Source of the DNA: JADKAV01 sp963732355
GTDB taxonomy: Bacteria > Actinomycetota > Actinomycetes > S36-B12 > UBA10799
NCBI GenBank assembly: GCA_963732355.1
Contig: CAVSZD010000010.1
Coordinates: 446,011 to 510,010 of the forward strand
Length of the DNA: 64,000 nt
Reading direction: 5' to 3'
The notes below the pieces were generated by a model that saw nothing but the letters and a program-made list of their open reading frames with translations, searched no databases and was not told the origin of the DNA. A program made the translations under genes and the position numbers. Positions 41,739-49,633 of the stretch are shown piece by piece (position 1 is the stretch's first letter; each line of letters begins with the position of its first letter).

Positions 41739-42944
41739 TCAGGCCTCCTGCTTGTAGTTGGGGTTCTCCCAGATGACCGTGCCGCCCATTCCCAGGCCGA
41801 TGCACATGGTCGTGATGCCGTACTGGACCTCCGGGTGGTCGGCGAAGTCGCGCGCCAGGTAGGTCATGAGACGGATGCCGCTGGAGGCAAGTGGGTGGCC
41901 CACTGCAATCGCGCCACCCATGGGGTTGACCCTGGCATCGTCGTCCGGAATCCCGTAGTGGTCCAGGAAGCTGAGGACCTGCACCGCGAACGCCTCGTTG
42001 ATCTCGAACATCCCGATGTCGTCGATGCTGAGTCCGGCCTTGGCCAGTGCCTTCTCGGTGCTCGGAACCGGGCCGTAACCCATCACCTCGGGCTCCACAC
42101 CGGCGAACGCGAAAGAGACCATGCGCAGTTTCTTGTCCAGGCCCAACTCATCGGCCACCTCCTCGGCAGCCAGGATCGCCCCGGTCGCACCGTCGTTGAG
42201 TCCTGCGGCGTTTCCGGCAGTGACCCGTCCGTGCGGACGGAAGGGAGTCTTCAGGGCGGCCAGCGACTCCATGGAGGTCCCCGGACGCGGGGGCTCGTCG
42301 ACTGTGGCCAGGCCGTAGCCCTTCTCAGCCGATCGCAACGACATCGGCACCAGGTCGGGCTGGATCTTGCCGTCGGCGTATGCCTTGGCGGTCTTCTCCT
42401 GGGAGGCCACGGCGAACGCGTCGGAGCGCTCCTTGGTCAGTTGCGGGAAGCGGTCGTGCAGGTTCTCGGCGGTCTTGCCCATCAGCAGGGCCTCGGGGTC
42501 GACGATCTTCTCCGCCAGGAAGCGCGGGTTGGGATCCACACCCTCACCCATCGGGTGACGACCCATATGTTCGACTCCTGCTGCGACGGCCACGTCATAG
42601 GCACCCACACCGATGCCGGCGGACACCGAGGTCGCCGCCGTCAGCGCGCCTGCGCACATCCGGTCGATCGAGTATCCGGGTACCGACTTGGGCAGGCCCG
42701 CCAGCAGCGCAGCGCTTCTTCCGATGGTCAGACCCTGGTCGCCGATCTGGGTCGTCGCGGCGATAGCCACCTCATCGATGCGCTCAGGCGGCAGGTTGGG
42801 ATTGCGGCGCAGCAATTCCCTGATGACGCGCACGACCATGTCGTCAGCGCGCGTTTCGGCATAGAGGCCCTTGGGCCCGGACTTGCCGAACGGTGTTCGA
42901 GCGCCGTCTACGAGAACGACATTGCGACCAGCCTGTGGCATCAC
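41739..42944 (-). CDS. fadA: Acetyl-CoA C-acyltransferase (thiolase)
   Basis: 401 residues. The acylated Cys is in DRMCAGALTAATSVS; NEAFAVQVLSF and GGAIAVGHPLASSGIRL hold the His; GLGMGGTVIWENP follows the second Cys (MCIG). These match the FadA beta subunit that removes acetyl-CoA. A palindromic candidate operator lies 40-60 bp upstream. ATG 42944 or the adjacent ATG 42941 may be the start. Confidence 0.95.
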   Translation of the reverse strand: MMPQAGRNVVLVDGARTPFGKSGPKGLYAETRADDMVVRVIRELLRRNPNLPPERIDEVAIAATTQIGDQGLTIGRSAALLAGLPKSVPGYSIDRMCAGALTAATSVSAGIGVGAYDVAVAAGVEHMGRHPMGEGVDPNPRFLAEKIVDPEALLMGKTAENLHDRFPQLTKERSDAFAVASQEKTAKAYADGKIQPDLVPMSLRSAEKGYGLATVDEPPRPGTSMESLAALKTPFRPHGRVTAGNAAGLNDGATGAILAAEEVADELGLDKKLRMVSFAFAGVEPEVMGYGPVPSTEKALAKAGLSIDDIGMFEINEAFAVQVLSFLDHYGIPDDDARVNPMGGAIAVGHPLASSGIRLMTYLARDFADHPEVQYGITTMCIGLGMGGTVIWENPNYKQEA

Positions 42945-42983
42945 GACCTCCTGCAGGGCATATGGAAACCCAGTTTGGGGCTT

Positions 42984-43006
42984 ATGTTACTCGCCAGTAG
43001 CAACAT
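42984..43006. promoter_or_regulatory. Palindromic candidate operator upstream of fadA
   Basis: ATGTTACT at the left pairs with AGTAGCAACAT at the right (reverse-complement ATGTTGCT), seven of eight bases per arm around a short centre. The inner TTACT-CGCC-AGTAG resembles TetR-type fatty-acid regulator sites. It sits in the 94-bp gap between rnd and fadA on the strand-correct side of fadA. The identity of the regulator is inference. Confidence 0.45.
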
Positions 43007-43038
43007 GCCGGGAGGGGGTACCGTCACGTCGATCCGGA

Positions 43039-44214
43039 CTACTGCGGTTCGAACAGATCCAGGGTCTGCTGGATCTGCCACTCCCGCACTCCCAGCTCTC
43101 GCATGCGCTGTGCGACGTCGGTCGGCTCACTCCACGCAAGGTCGGCAACGACGTCCGGGGCGAGAAGTGTCTGGGTCCAGACCTCCAGCTCCTGGGCGCG
43201 CTGCGTCACGGCCTCCCGCAGGGCAACCCACCGCGCGGCAGCTTGTGGGTCGCGCTGCTCCCAGGCCTTCAGGGTGCGGGCGGGGGGGCCATCAGTGCGG
43301 GGAAGGGGTCGCACTGGATCAGCAGCCCCCTGGGCAACCGCTGCAAGCCAGCGGGCGTGGTGACGCAGCACCGGTTCGGGCACACCACCGACCGCGGACA
43401 ACTGCTCGCGGTCCACCGGCAAGGCCTTGGCCAGATCGACCATGACCGGATCACGAAGGATTCGATGGACTGCGACGTCACGCTCACGCGCGAGCTCATC
43501 GCGCAGGAACCATAGCGCGCGCAACGCACCTCGCTGTTGGTCAGTCCGCAGCCGACCAGCACCGTTGGCCCGTCGCCACTTCTGTTCAAGGTCGGGTGGG
43601 GTCCGCTCTCGCATCTGGTGGGTGAACTCCGCAGCTGCCCACTGGGTCTTGCCCGCCTCCTGCAGACGTGCGGCCAAAGACTCACGCAGGTCCGGCAGGA
43701 CTTCGACGTCCAGAGCGGCGTAGTCCAGCCAACTGGGCCGCAGTGGACGACGCGACCAATCGGCCTGTCCGTGAGATTTTCGCATCGTGCGTCCGAGTTC
43801 GGACTCCACCAGCGATGCCAGCCCAACTTTCTCCATGCCCAGCAACTGGGCGGCGATCTCTGTGTCGAAGAGAGCCTTGGGGCGTAAGCCGATCTCGGCC
43901 AGGCAGTCAAGGTCGTTGTGTGCCGCCTGCATCACCCACTCGGCGCCGTCGAGGACCGCGCACAGTTCGCGCAGATCCGACAGTGGGATCGGGTCGAGCA
44001 ACAGCACGGGTGCCCCTGGCCGGTAGACCTGGATCAGGTAGGCGCGTTGGCTGTAGCGGTAACTTCCAGCCCGTTCGGCATCCACACCGATAGGACCAGA
44101 CACCTCTGCAAGCGACTCCACAGCGTGGTGCAGGGCATCCGGGGAGCCCACCACTGCGGGAGCCCCTGGCTGTGAAGTACTCACGGAAGCCAACCTACGC
44201 ATGCAGGAGGCCAA
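43039..44214 (-). CDS. rnd: Ribonuclease D-like 3'-5' exonuclease with HRDC domain
   Basis: 391 residues. DEDDy motifs: IGVDAERAGSYRYS (D-x-E), VMQAAHNDLDCLAEIG (Asp) and WLDYAALDVEVLPDL (Tyr-x3-Asp). The DTEIAAQLLGMEKVGLASLV segment is typical of RNase D. HRDC-like sequence occurs from about residue 215 (AVHRILRDPVMVDLAKALP, and the later VVALREAVTQRAQELEV region). It degrades or matures RNA 3' ends. Start at 44214 or 44202. Matches the Rv2681 position. Confidence 0.9.
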   Translation of the reverse strand: MASCMRRLASVSTSQPGAPAVVGSPDALHHAVESLAEVSGPIGVDAERAGSYRYSQRAYLIQVYRPGAPVLLLDPIPLSDLRELCAVLDGAEWVMQAAHNDLDCLAEIGLRPKALFDTEIAAQLLGMEKVGLASLVESELGRTMRKSHGQADWSRRPLRPSWLDYAALDVEVLPDLRESLAARLQEAGKTQWAAAEFTHQMRERTPPDLEQKWRRANGAGRLRTDQQRGALRALWFLRDELARERDVAVHRILRDPVMVDLAKALPVDREQLSAVGGVPEPVLRHHARWLAAVAQGAADPVRPLPRTDGPPARTLKAWEQRDPQAAARWVALREAVTQRAQELEVWTQTLLAPDVVADLAWSEPTDVAQRMRELGVREWQIQQTLDLFEPQ

Positions 44215-44226
44215 GATGGTGCAGGC

Positions 44227-44823
44227 TCAGCCTATGTAGCCCTTGCGGATGGCCGTTGCCACCATCTGCGCCCGGTCTCCGGAGCCCAGTTTGCGGGCGA
44301 TGCGTGCCAAGTGCGACTTGACCGTCAGGGCAGACAGGCCCAGGTGCTCGCCGATCTCGCGGTTGGTCTGGCCATCGGCGACCATCGTCAGGACCTCGAG
44401 TTCGCGAGCACTTATCCGGATCCCGTCCTTCGCGGGATTGACCCGTCGCCCGGCAGGGGACTCCGCCGGACGCACAACAACCATCCGGACCCCGGTCAGC
44501 AGTGCCGAGTGGATGGCTCGCGCATCAGCTTTGCCGGACAGGACGCCCACCTGCAGCCATCCGCGCTGACGCAACATGCGGATCAGGGGCAGGACCGGAC
44601 CGTCGGACAGTGGTGTCACCACGAAGCAGGTGTCGGGGGCGGAACTGCGGTCTGCGTAGTGCTTGGCCTCGTGGGCGGTGCCCATGACGGTCGTGCTTGC
44701 ACCCAGGTTCTTGGCCGCATCCGTCAGGTCGTCGGTGTGGCTCTCGCCGATGAACAGGCTCGTGACCCGGGTGCGCCGGGGGGTGGCCACGGACATTGTC
44801 GGAAGTACAACGACAGCACCCAT
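44227..44823 (-). CDS. LuxR-type transcriptional regulator with degenerate receiver-like N-terminus
   Basis: 198 residues. The C-terminal HTH is clear: ISARELEVLTMVADGQTNRE, IGEHLGLSALTVKSHLARIA with typical VKSHL. The N-terminal part (VTSLFIGESHTDDLTDAAKN) resembles a receiver fold but lacks the Asp dyad and phospho-acceptor pattern, so it may not be phosphorylated. A likely start at MSVATPRRTR (44796) would shorten the protein by nine residues. An orthologue beside rnd is conserved in Streptomyces, as I recall. Target genes unknown. Confidence 0.82.
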   Translation of the reverse strand: MGAVVVLPTMSVATPRRTRVTSLFIGESHTDDLTDAAKNLGASTTVMGTAHEAKHYADRSSAPDTCFVVTPLSDGPVLPLIRMLRQRGWLQVGVLSGKADARAIHSALLTGVRMVVVRPAESPAGRRVNPAKDGIRISARELEVLTMVADGQTNREIGEHLGLSALTVKSHLARIARKLGSGDRAQMVATAIRKGYIG

Positions 44824-44896
44824 GATGACCTCCTGGACCGGTGGTAATCAGTGCATCGACGCTGCGGGCGCGCGACTTGAGCAGCAAGGAGTCCGC

Positions 44897-45451
44897 TCAG
44901 GAGATATCACCTATATGGCTGACCCCCGGATGATGCGGCGGCAGCCCCGCGCAGGTCTGCATTAGGTCCAGCCAGACGCCGTAGTGCAGGGGGACGTCGC
45001 TAACCCGTTCAGGTGACCAGGACGCACGAATCTGGATGCTGTTCTCGTGCCCTCGGGCAGACAGAGCCTCGTAAGACGTGGATCGGGTGGCGGTCACGGT
45101 ACCGCCCAACGCCATGTAGCCGAGCCCGGCATCGGCCAGGCACTCCTGGACCCAGGTCCAGCCCACGTCGGTGAGCAATTGGTCCTGCTCCATCTCGGAG
45201 TCGATATCGGCTTCGACATACACCACCACCCTGCAGTCGGAGTCCCAGGACGACGGGTGCGTCGGGTCGTGCAGGAGCACGAATCGACCCGAACCGATTT
45301 CGGGATCCAGACCGATCTGGGCGGTGACCGCGTGGGCGAAGGGCGCCAAACGCCCAGGTGCGGGCGCTTCGCTGATCTCGATCTCCGGACGGACCTCGAC
45401 ATCACCGATCGCCGTCACGGCTTCGGTGAACTGCTCGCGGTTCGTGGTCAC
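44897..45451 (-). CDS. DUF3000 domain protein
   Basis: 184 residues. GRLAPFAHAVTAQIGL, RFVLLHDPTHPSSWDSDCRV and VVYVEADIDSEMEQDQLLTD form the conserved core; SWSPERVSDVPLHYGVWLDL and GLPPHHPGVSHIG end it. This is the actinobacterial DUF3000 family placed between rnd and hemE, as in Rv2680. No enzymatic motif is recognised. Start MTTNREQFTEAV. Confidence 0.88.
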   Translation of the reverse strand: MTTNREQFTEAVTAIGDVEVRPEIEISEAPAPGRLAPFAHAVTAQIGLDPEIGSGRFVLLHDPTHPSSWDSDCRVVVYVEADIDSEMEQDQLLTDVGWTWVQECLADAGLGYMALGGTVTATRSTSYEALSARGHENSIQIRASWSPERVSDVPLHYGVWLDLMQTCAGLPPHHPGVSHIGDIS

Positions 45452-45591
45452 GCTGCCACCATAAGTCGCACCGGCGCGCTGTTGGCGTGTTCACCTCACT
45501 AGCGTGTCCTGATGTGGCTGGACTGCTTGCGCTGATCAGCAGGCGATCGCCCTGGGTTCTCAGACCTCGGCGGTCATGACGATGACCGCCG

Positions 45592-45903
45592 ATGAGGGCG
45601 AGCACGGTCACGATCTTGGTCGTCGTGGCCCTGCTGGCATTGCTGCGTGGCCGTCGACAGAGGATCGCGAATCGCGCAGATCTCGGGCTGATGGCCGTGA
45701 TCGGCGTGTTCGATGTGTGGGCGAACCTTCTTTACGGATTGGCCACAACCATGGGGATCCTCTCGCAGGTTTCCGTGCTCGGTTCGGTGTACCCGGTGGT
45801 GACTGTCTTGCTCGCGTGGCGCCTATTGGGCGAGCGGCTCACGCAGATCCAGTACGTAGCAGCGGCGTTGGCATTGGGAGGGGTCGCTCTGATCGTGTCG
45901 TGA
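45592..45903 (+). pseudogene. Truncated EamA/DMT transporter remnant
   Basis: 103 residues with four hydrophobic segments (TVTILVVVALLAL; LGLMAVIGVFDVWANLLYG; ILSQVSVLGSVYPVVTVLLA; IQYVAAALALGGVALIVS). These match the last four helices of a 10-helix drug/metabolite transporter. The first EamA repeat is missing; upstream (45513-45590) reads through stops. It probably represents a 5'-truncated gene between DUF3000 and hemE. Confidence 0.6.
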
Positions 45904-45921
45904 CCATGCCACGATCAAGGG

Positions 45922-47004
45922 GTGACACTTGCTCAAGACCACCCGTGGCACGCCCAGAACACCGTCGACAGCAGGCTGATCCGCGCGATGCAGGCGCGGC
46001 CAGTGGACCGTCCACCTGTGTGGTTCATGCGTCAGGCTGGGCGCTCACTGCCTGAGTATCGCGAGGTCCGTGCCGGCATCCCCATGCTGGATGCCTGCTT
46101 CGATCCCGCGCTGACTGCCGAGATCACCCTGCAGCCTGTTCGCCGGCACGGCGTGGACGCAGCCATCTTTTTCAGCGACATCGTCGTGCCGGTCCGGGCG
46201 GCCGGCGTCGATGTCGTCATCACGCCAGGCGTCGGACCGGTCGTTGCTGAGCCCTTCCTCACACGCGCGGACCTCGAACGCATCCCCGCACCGGAGCCGG
46301 GCATGTTCGACGCGATCGCTGCCGGTGTCTCCAACAGTGTGGCCGAACTGGCCGGCACGCCTCTGATCGGATTCGCAGGAGCGCCTTTCACTGTCGCGTC
46401 CTACCTGATCGAAGGTGGTCCGTCCAGGGACCTGCCGAAGACCAAGGCGATGATGGTGCGGGAGCCCGAATTGTTCGGCGATCTGCTGGGCCGCCTGGCG
46501 GATCTAGCCGCCGGCTTCCTACGCACGCAGATCCTGGCTGGGGCAAGCGCGATCCAGTTGTTCGACTCGTGGGTTGGGGCGCTTCCGCGGCGGCTCTACG
46601 TGGAGCACGTGGTGCCGCACAGCCGGTCGGTGTTCGAGCGGGTCGCAGATCTCGGCGTGCCGAAGGTCCACTTCGCGGTGGGCGCCAACCACCTGGCCCC
46701 CGAGATGGCCGGTGCCGGGTGTGACGTCCTGGGAATCGACTTCCGAATGGACCTGCAGGATGTGGATCCCGCGATCCGTTCCAGCATGCCGCTTCAGGGC
46801 AACCTCGACCCGACCGTCCTGCTCACCGACGTGCCGACCATCGACAGGGAGGTGCAGCGCGTGCTTGCCAGCGGACGTGGGCTGAAGGGGCACATCTTCA
46901 ACCTCGGTCACGGGGTGCTGCCCACCACTCCCGCGGAGCTGGTCACGGCCGCCGTGGACGCTGTGCGGACCTATGGCGAACCCATGGGAGAGGAGCCGAT
47001 ATGA
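45922..47004 (+). CDS. hemE: Uroporphyrinogen decarboxylase
   Basis: 360 residues. N-terminal RPPVWFMRQAGRSLPEYREV holds the substrate-binding Arg/Asp residues, and FFSDIVVPVRAAGVDV has the catalytic Asp. GFAGAPFTVASYLIEGG, QLFDSWVGALPRRLYVEHVV and the final GHIFNLGHGVLPTTPAELV are typical. It converts uroporphyrinogen III to coproporphyrinogen III. GTG start. It overlaps hemY by 4 bp (ATGA). Confidence 0.97.
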   Translation: MTLAQDHPWHAQNTVDSRLIRAMQARPVDRPPVWFMRQAGRSLPEYREVRAGIPMLDACFDPALTAEITLQPVRRHGVDAAIFFSDIVVPVRAAGVDVVITPGVGPVVAEPFLTRADLERIPAPEPGMFDAIAAGVSNSVAELAGTPLIGFAGAPFTVASYLIEGGPSRDLPKTKAMMVREPELFGDLLGRLADLAAGFLRTQILAGASAIQLFDSWVGALPRRLYVEHVVPHSRSVFERVADLGVPKVHFAVGANHLAPEMAGAGCDVLGIDFRMDLQDVDPAIRSSMPLQGNLDPTVLLTDVPTIDREVQRVLASGRGLKGHIFNLGHGVLPTTPAELVTAAVDAVRTYGEPMGEEPI

Positions 47005-48458
47005 ATCCGGAATTGCCTCATGTCGTGATCGTCGGGGGCGGGATCAGTGGTCTGGCCGCTGCCTGGTTCTTGACTCAGGGTCCGAACGGGCCTCGGGCCA
47101 ACGCCACCGTTCTTGAGTCAGCCGACTACTTCGGCGGGAAGTTGCGGACCCAGGAGTTCGGCGGGCTAAACGTCGATGTCGGCGCCGAGGCCATGCTGGC
47201 CACTCGTCCCGAGGCCGCCAACCTGTGCCGCGAACTGGGTCTTGAGACCGTTCCTGCGGCGACCACCTCAGCCGCGATTTACAGCCGCGGCAAAATGCGC
47301 GCCATTCCGCGCGGCCTGCTCACCGGAGTCCCGACGGACCTGCGCAGACTGGCTGCCAGCGGCATCTTGTCGCTGCCGGGTCTACTGCGGCTCCCGCTGG
47401 ACCATGTGATCCCGCGCACGATGCTGCACGGTGATGTCTCCGTCGGGGACTACGTGAGCACCAGACTCGGCACAGAGGTCACCGAAAGGCTCGTCGAACC
47501 GATGCTGGGCGGGGTGTACGCCGGTCGCTCTGAGCACCTGAGCCTGCAGATGACAGTGCCGGCGCTCTACCGCGCGGCCAGTCAACGGCGATCGGCCATC
47601 GAGTCGGCCCGGTCGGTGTTGGAGGATGGCAGGAAGACGACCGGTCCGCGCAAAGGACCGATCTTCGTGGGCCTTGAAGGTGGTGTCGGCCAGTTGCCAG
47701 GGGCATTGGTGACTGGTCTACGTGAGCGTGGTGTTGAGCTGCGCACCTCGGCTGTGGTGCAGCAGATCCGCAGCCGCGCGAACCGTTGGGATGTCGTGGT
47801 TGGGGACGGGCGCGGCAAATACGTGACGCACACCGCTGACGCGGTTCTGTTCGCCACTCCCGCCCCCGTGACAGGGGCGTTGCTCGAGACGGTCAACAGT
47901 TCAGCCGCGAATGAATTGCGATCCATCGAGTACGCCGATGTCGCGGTCGTCACCCTGGGATATCCCGCCGCCGAGGCGCGCCTGTTACACGGCAGCGGTT
48001 TCTTGGTGCCTCCCGTCGAGGGTCGCTCGATCAAGGGTGTGACCTACTCGAGTTCGAAGTGGAGTTGGGTCTCGCGTCAGGCCCGCAGTGCAGCGCCTGA
48101 CGGCTTGGTCATCCTGCGGGCTTCTTTGGGACGTGCCGGCGACCCGGTCACCGCCAACCAGTCCGACACCGAACTTGCTCGCACCGCAGCTGAAGACATC
48201 CACAGCCTCATCGGATTGCCCCGCCGCCCTGCACTGCAGAGTGTGACGCGCTGGGAGACGGGCCTGCCGCAGTACAACGTGGGCCACCGGACCAGGGTCG
48301 CCGAAGCCCGCGAGTGGCTGCTGAACAGTCCCGGACTGGCCGTGTGTGGTGCGGCGTATGAAGGGGTCGGCATTGCGGCCTGCATCGGTTCGGCGCAGGC
48401 GGCTGTTAGCACCGTGCTGCAGCAACTGGCAGAACGGAGAGAATGGGCACATGGCTGA
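47001..48458 (+). CDS. hemY: Coproporphyrinogen III oxidase / protoporphyrinogen oxidase (HemY/CgoX)
   Basis: 485 residues. The FAD motif is VVIVGGGISGLAAAWFLTQ. Internal markers are DYFGGKLRTQEFGGLNVDVG, LEPMLGGVYAGRSEHLS-like substrate region, and GLAVCGAAYEGVGIAACIGS at the C-terminal FAD site. Being followed by hemQ, it probably works in the coproporphyrin-dependent haem pathway, oxidising coproporphyrinogen III. Start ATG 47001. Confidence 0.93.
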   Translation: MNPELPHVVIVGGGISGLAAAWFLTQGPNGPRANATVLESADYFGGKLRTQEFGGLNVDVGAEAMLATRPEAANLCRELGLETVPAATTSAAIYSRGKMRAIPRGLLTGVPTDLRRLAASGILSLPGLLRLPLDHVIPRTMLHGDVSVGDYVSTRLGTEVTERLVEPMLGGVYAGRSEHLSLQMTVPALYRAASQRRSAIESARSVLEDGRKTTGPRKGPIFVGLEGGVGQLPGALVTGLRERGVELRTSAVVQQIRSRANRWDVVVGDGRGKYVTHTADAVLFATPAPVTGALLETVNSSAANELRSIEYADVAVVTLGYPAAEARLLHGSGFLVPPVEGRSIKGVTYSSSKWSWVSRQARSAAPDGLVILRASLGRAGDPVTANQSDTELARTAAEDIHSLIGLPRRPALQSVTRWETGLPQYNVGHRTRVAEAREWLLNSPGLAVCGAAYEGVGIAACIGSAQAAVSTVLQQLAERREWAHG

Positions 48459-49146
48459 ATCGAAGGCGGCTGCCACGCGGCGCATCAACGACACGATCCG
48501 GTACATGCAGATCTCGGTCTTCTCAGTGACCGGTCAACTGGGCCCACGCCGGCAGGATCTCGTCGAAGAGGTTGAGCGCGAACTCGCCGCAGTCAAAGGT
48601 GATCTCGTGACCCGCGGTTGGTACGACGTGGGAGGCCTGCGCGCGGACGCGGATCTGATGGTGTGGTGGCACAGCGACGAAAGCGAGACACTGCAGGGCG
48701 CATATCACGCAGTCCGTTCCACCACTCTTGGCCAGCGTCTGCAGCCCGTGTGGTCGGTCCAGGCATTGCACCGGCCGGCTGAGTTCAACAAGTCGCACAT
48801 CCCGGCGTTCATGGCCGAGGAACAGGCGCTCGACTACGTCTGCGTCTACCCGTTCGTGCGTAGTTTCGAGTGGTACCTGCTGCCCGACGCGCAGCGGCGG
48901 GAACTGCTGGCCGAGCACGGCGGGATGGCACGCGGTTATCCCGACGTGCGCGCCAATACCGTCGCCACGTTCGCACTGTCGGACTACGAGTGGCTGCTGG
49001 CCTTCGAGGCAGAGCAGTTGCATCGCATCGTGGACCTCATGCGTCACCTGCGCGGGTCACGTGCCCGGTTGCATGTGCGCGAGGAGATCCCGTTCTACAC
49101 GGGCCGTCGGTGGGATCTGCCGGAGTTGCTGGAGCGGATGCCGTAG
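48451..49146 (+). CDS. hemQ: Coproheme decarboxylase (HemQ)
   Basis: 231 residues, chlorite-dismutase fold. GWYDVGGLRADADLMVWWHS, KSHIPAFMAEEQALDYVCVY, VRSFEWYLLPDAQRRELLAE and VATFALSDYEWLLAFEAEQL are the actinobacterial HemQ signatures; the Tyr of VYPFVRS region and the following His-rich loop fit coproheme binding. It decarboxylates Fe-coproporphyrin III to haem b. ATG 48451 overlaps hemY by 8 bp. Confidence 0.95.
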   Translation: MAESKAAATRRINDTIRYMQISVFSVTGQLGPRRQDLVEEVERELAAVKGDLVTRGWYDVGGLRADADLMVWWHSDESETLQGAYHAVRSTTLGQRLQPVWSVQALHRPAEFNKSHIPAFMAEEQALDYVCVYPFVRSFEWYLLPDAQRRELLAEHGGMARGYPDVRANTVATFALSDYEWLLAFEAEQLHRIVDLMRHLRGSRARLHVREEIPFYTGRRWDLPELLERMP

Positions 49147-49155
49147 CCGACCGCG

Positions 49156-49590
49156 TCAGGTTCCTTCGGGCTCGAGTCGCAGCGACACCGAGTTGATGCA
49201 GTAGCGCAAGTCCGTGGGAGTCCCGTAGCCCTCACCGGCGAAGACATGCCCGAGGTGCGAACCGCAGGAAGCGCACCGGACCTCTGTGCGCACCATGCCA
49301 AGCGTCCGGTCCTCGATCTCGACGATGGAGTCACCGGCCAGGGGCGAGAAGAACGACGGCCAGCCGCAACCGGAGTGGAACTTCTCCGACGAACGGAACA
49401 GCTCGGCCCCGCACGCCCGGCACGAGTAGATCCCAACGTCCTCGGTGTCGGTGTACTCGCCGCTGAAAGCCCGCTCGGTCCCGGCTTCGCGCAGAACGTG
49501 GTACTCCTGAGGGCTCAATTCGGCACGCCACTGTTGTTCGGGCTTGGCGACCGGGAATTGGGCGGTGTCATCAGCGGGACTCTTGTGCAT
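49156..49590 (-). CDS. msrB: Peptide-methionine (R)-S-oxide reductase
   Basis: 144 residues starting MHKSPADDTAQF. Zinc cysteines occur in YSCRACGAELF and VRCASCGSHLGHVF. FHSGCGWPSF carries the resolving Cys region and LRYCINSVSLRLEP the catalytic Cys. It repairs methionine-R-sulfoxide. The open frame to 49626 is rejected in favour of the internal ATG. Convergent with hemQ, as in the mycobacterial Rv2674 arrangement. Confidence 0.95.
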   Translation of the reverse strand: MHKSPADDTAQFPVAKPEQQWRAELSPQEYHVLREAGTERAFSGEYTDTEDVGIYSCRACGAELFRSSEKFHSGCGWPSFFSPLAGDSIVEIEDRTLGMVRTEVRCASCGSHLGHVFAGEGYGTPTDLRYCINSVSLRLEPEGT

Positions 49591-49633
49591 GACTACCACG
49601 GTAGGTCGTTCGTCTCGGCCGTGCATCCGCCGA

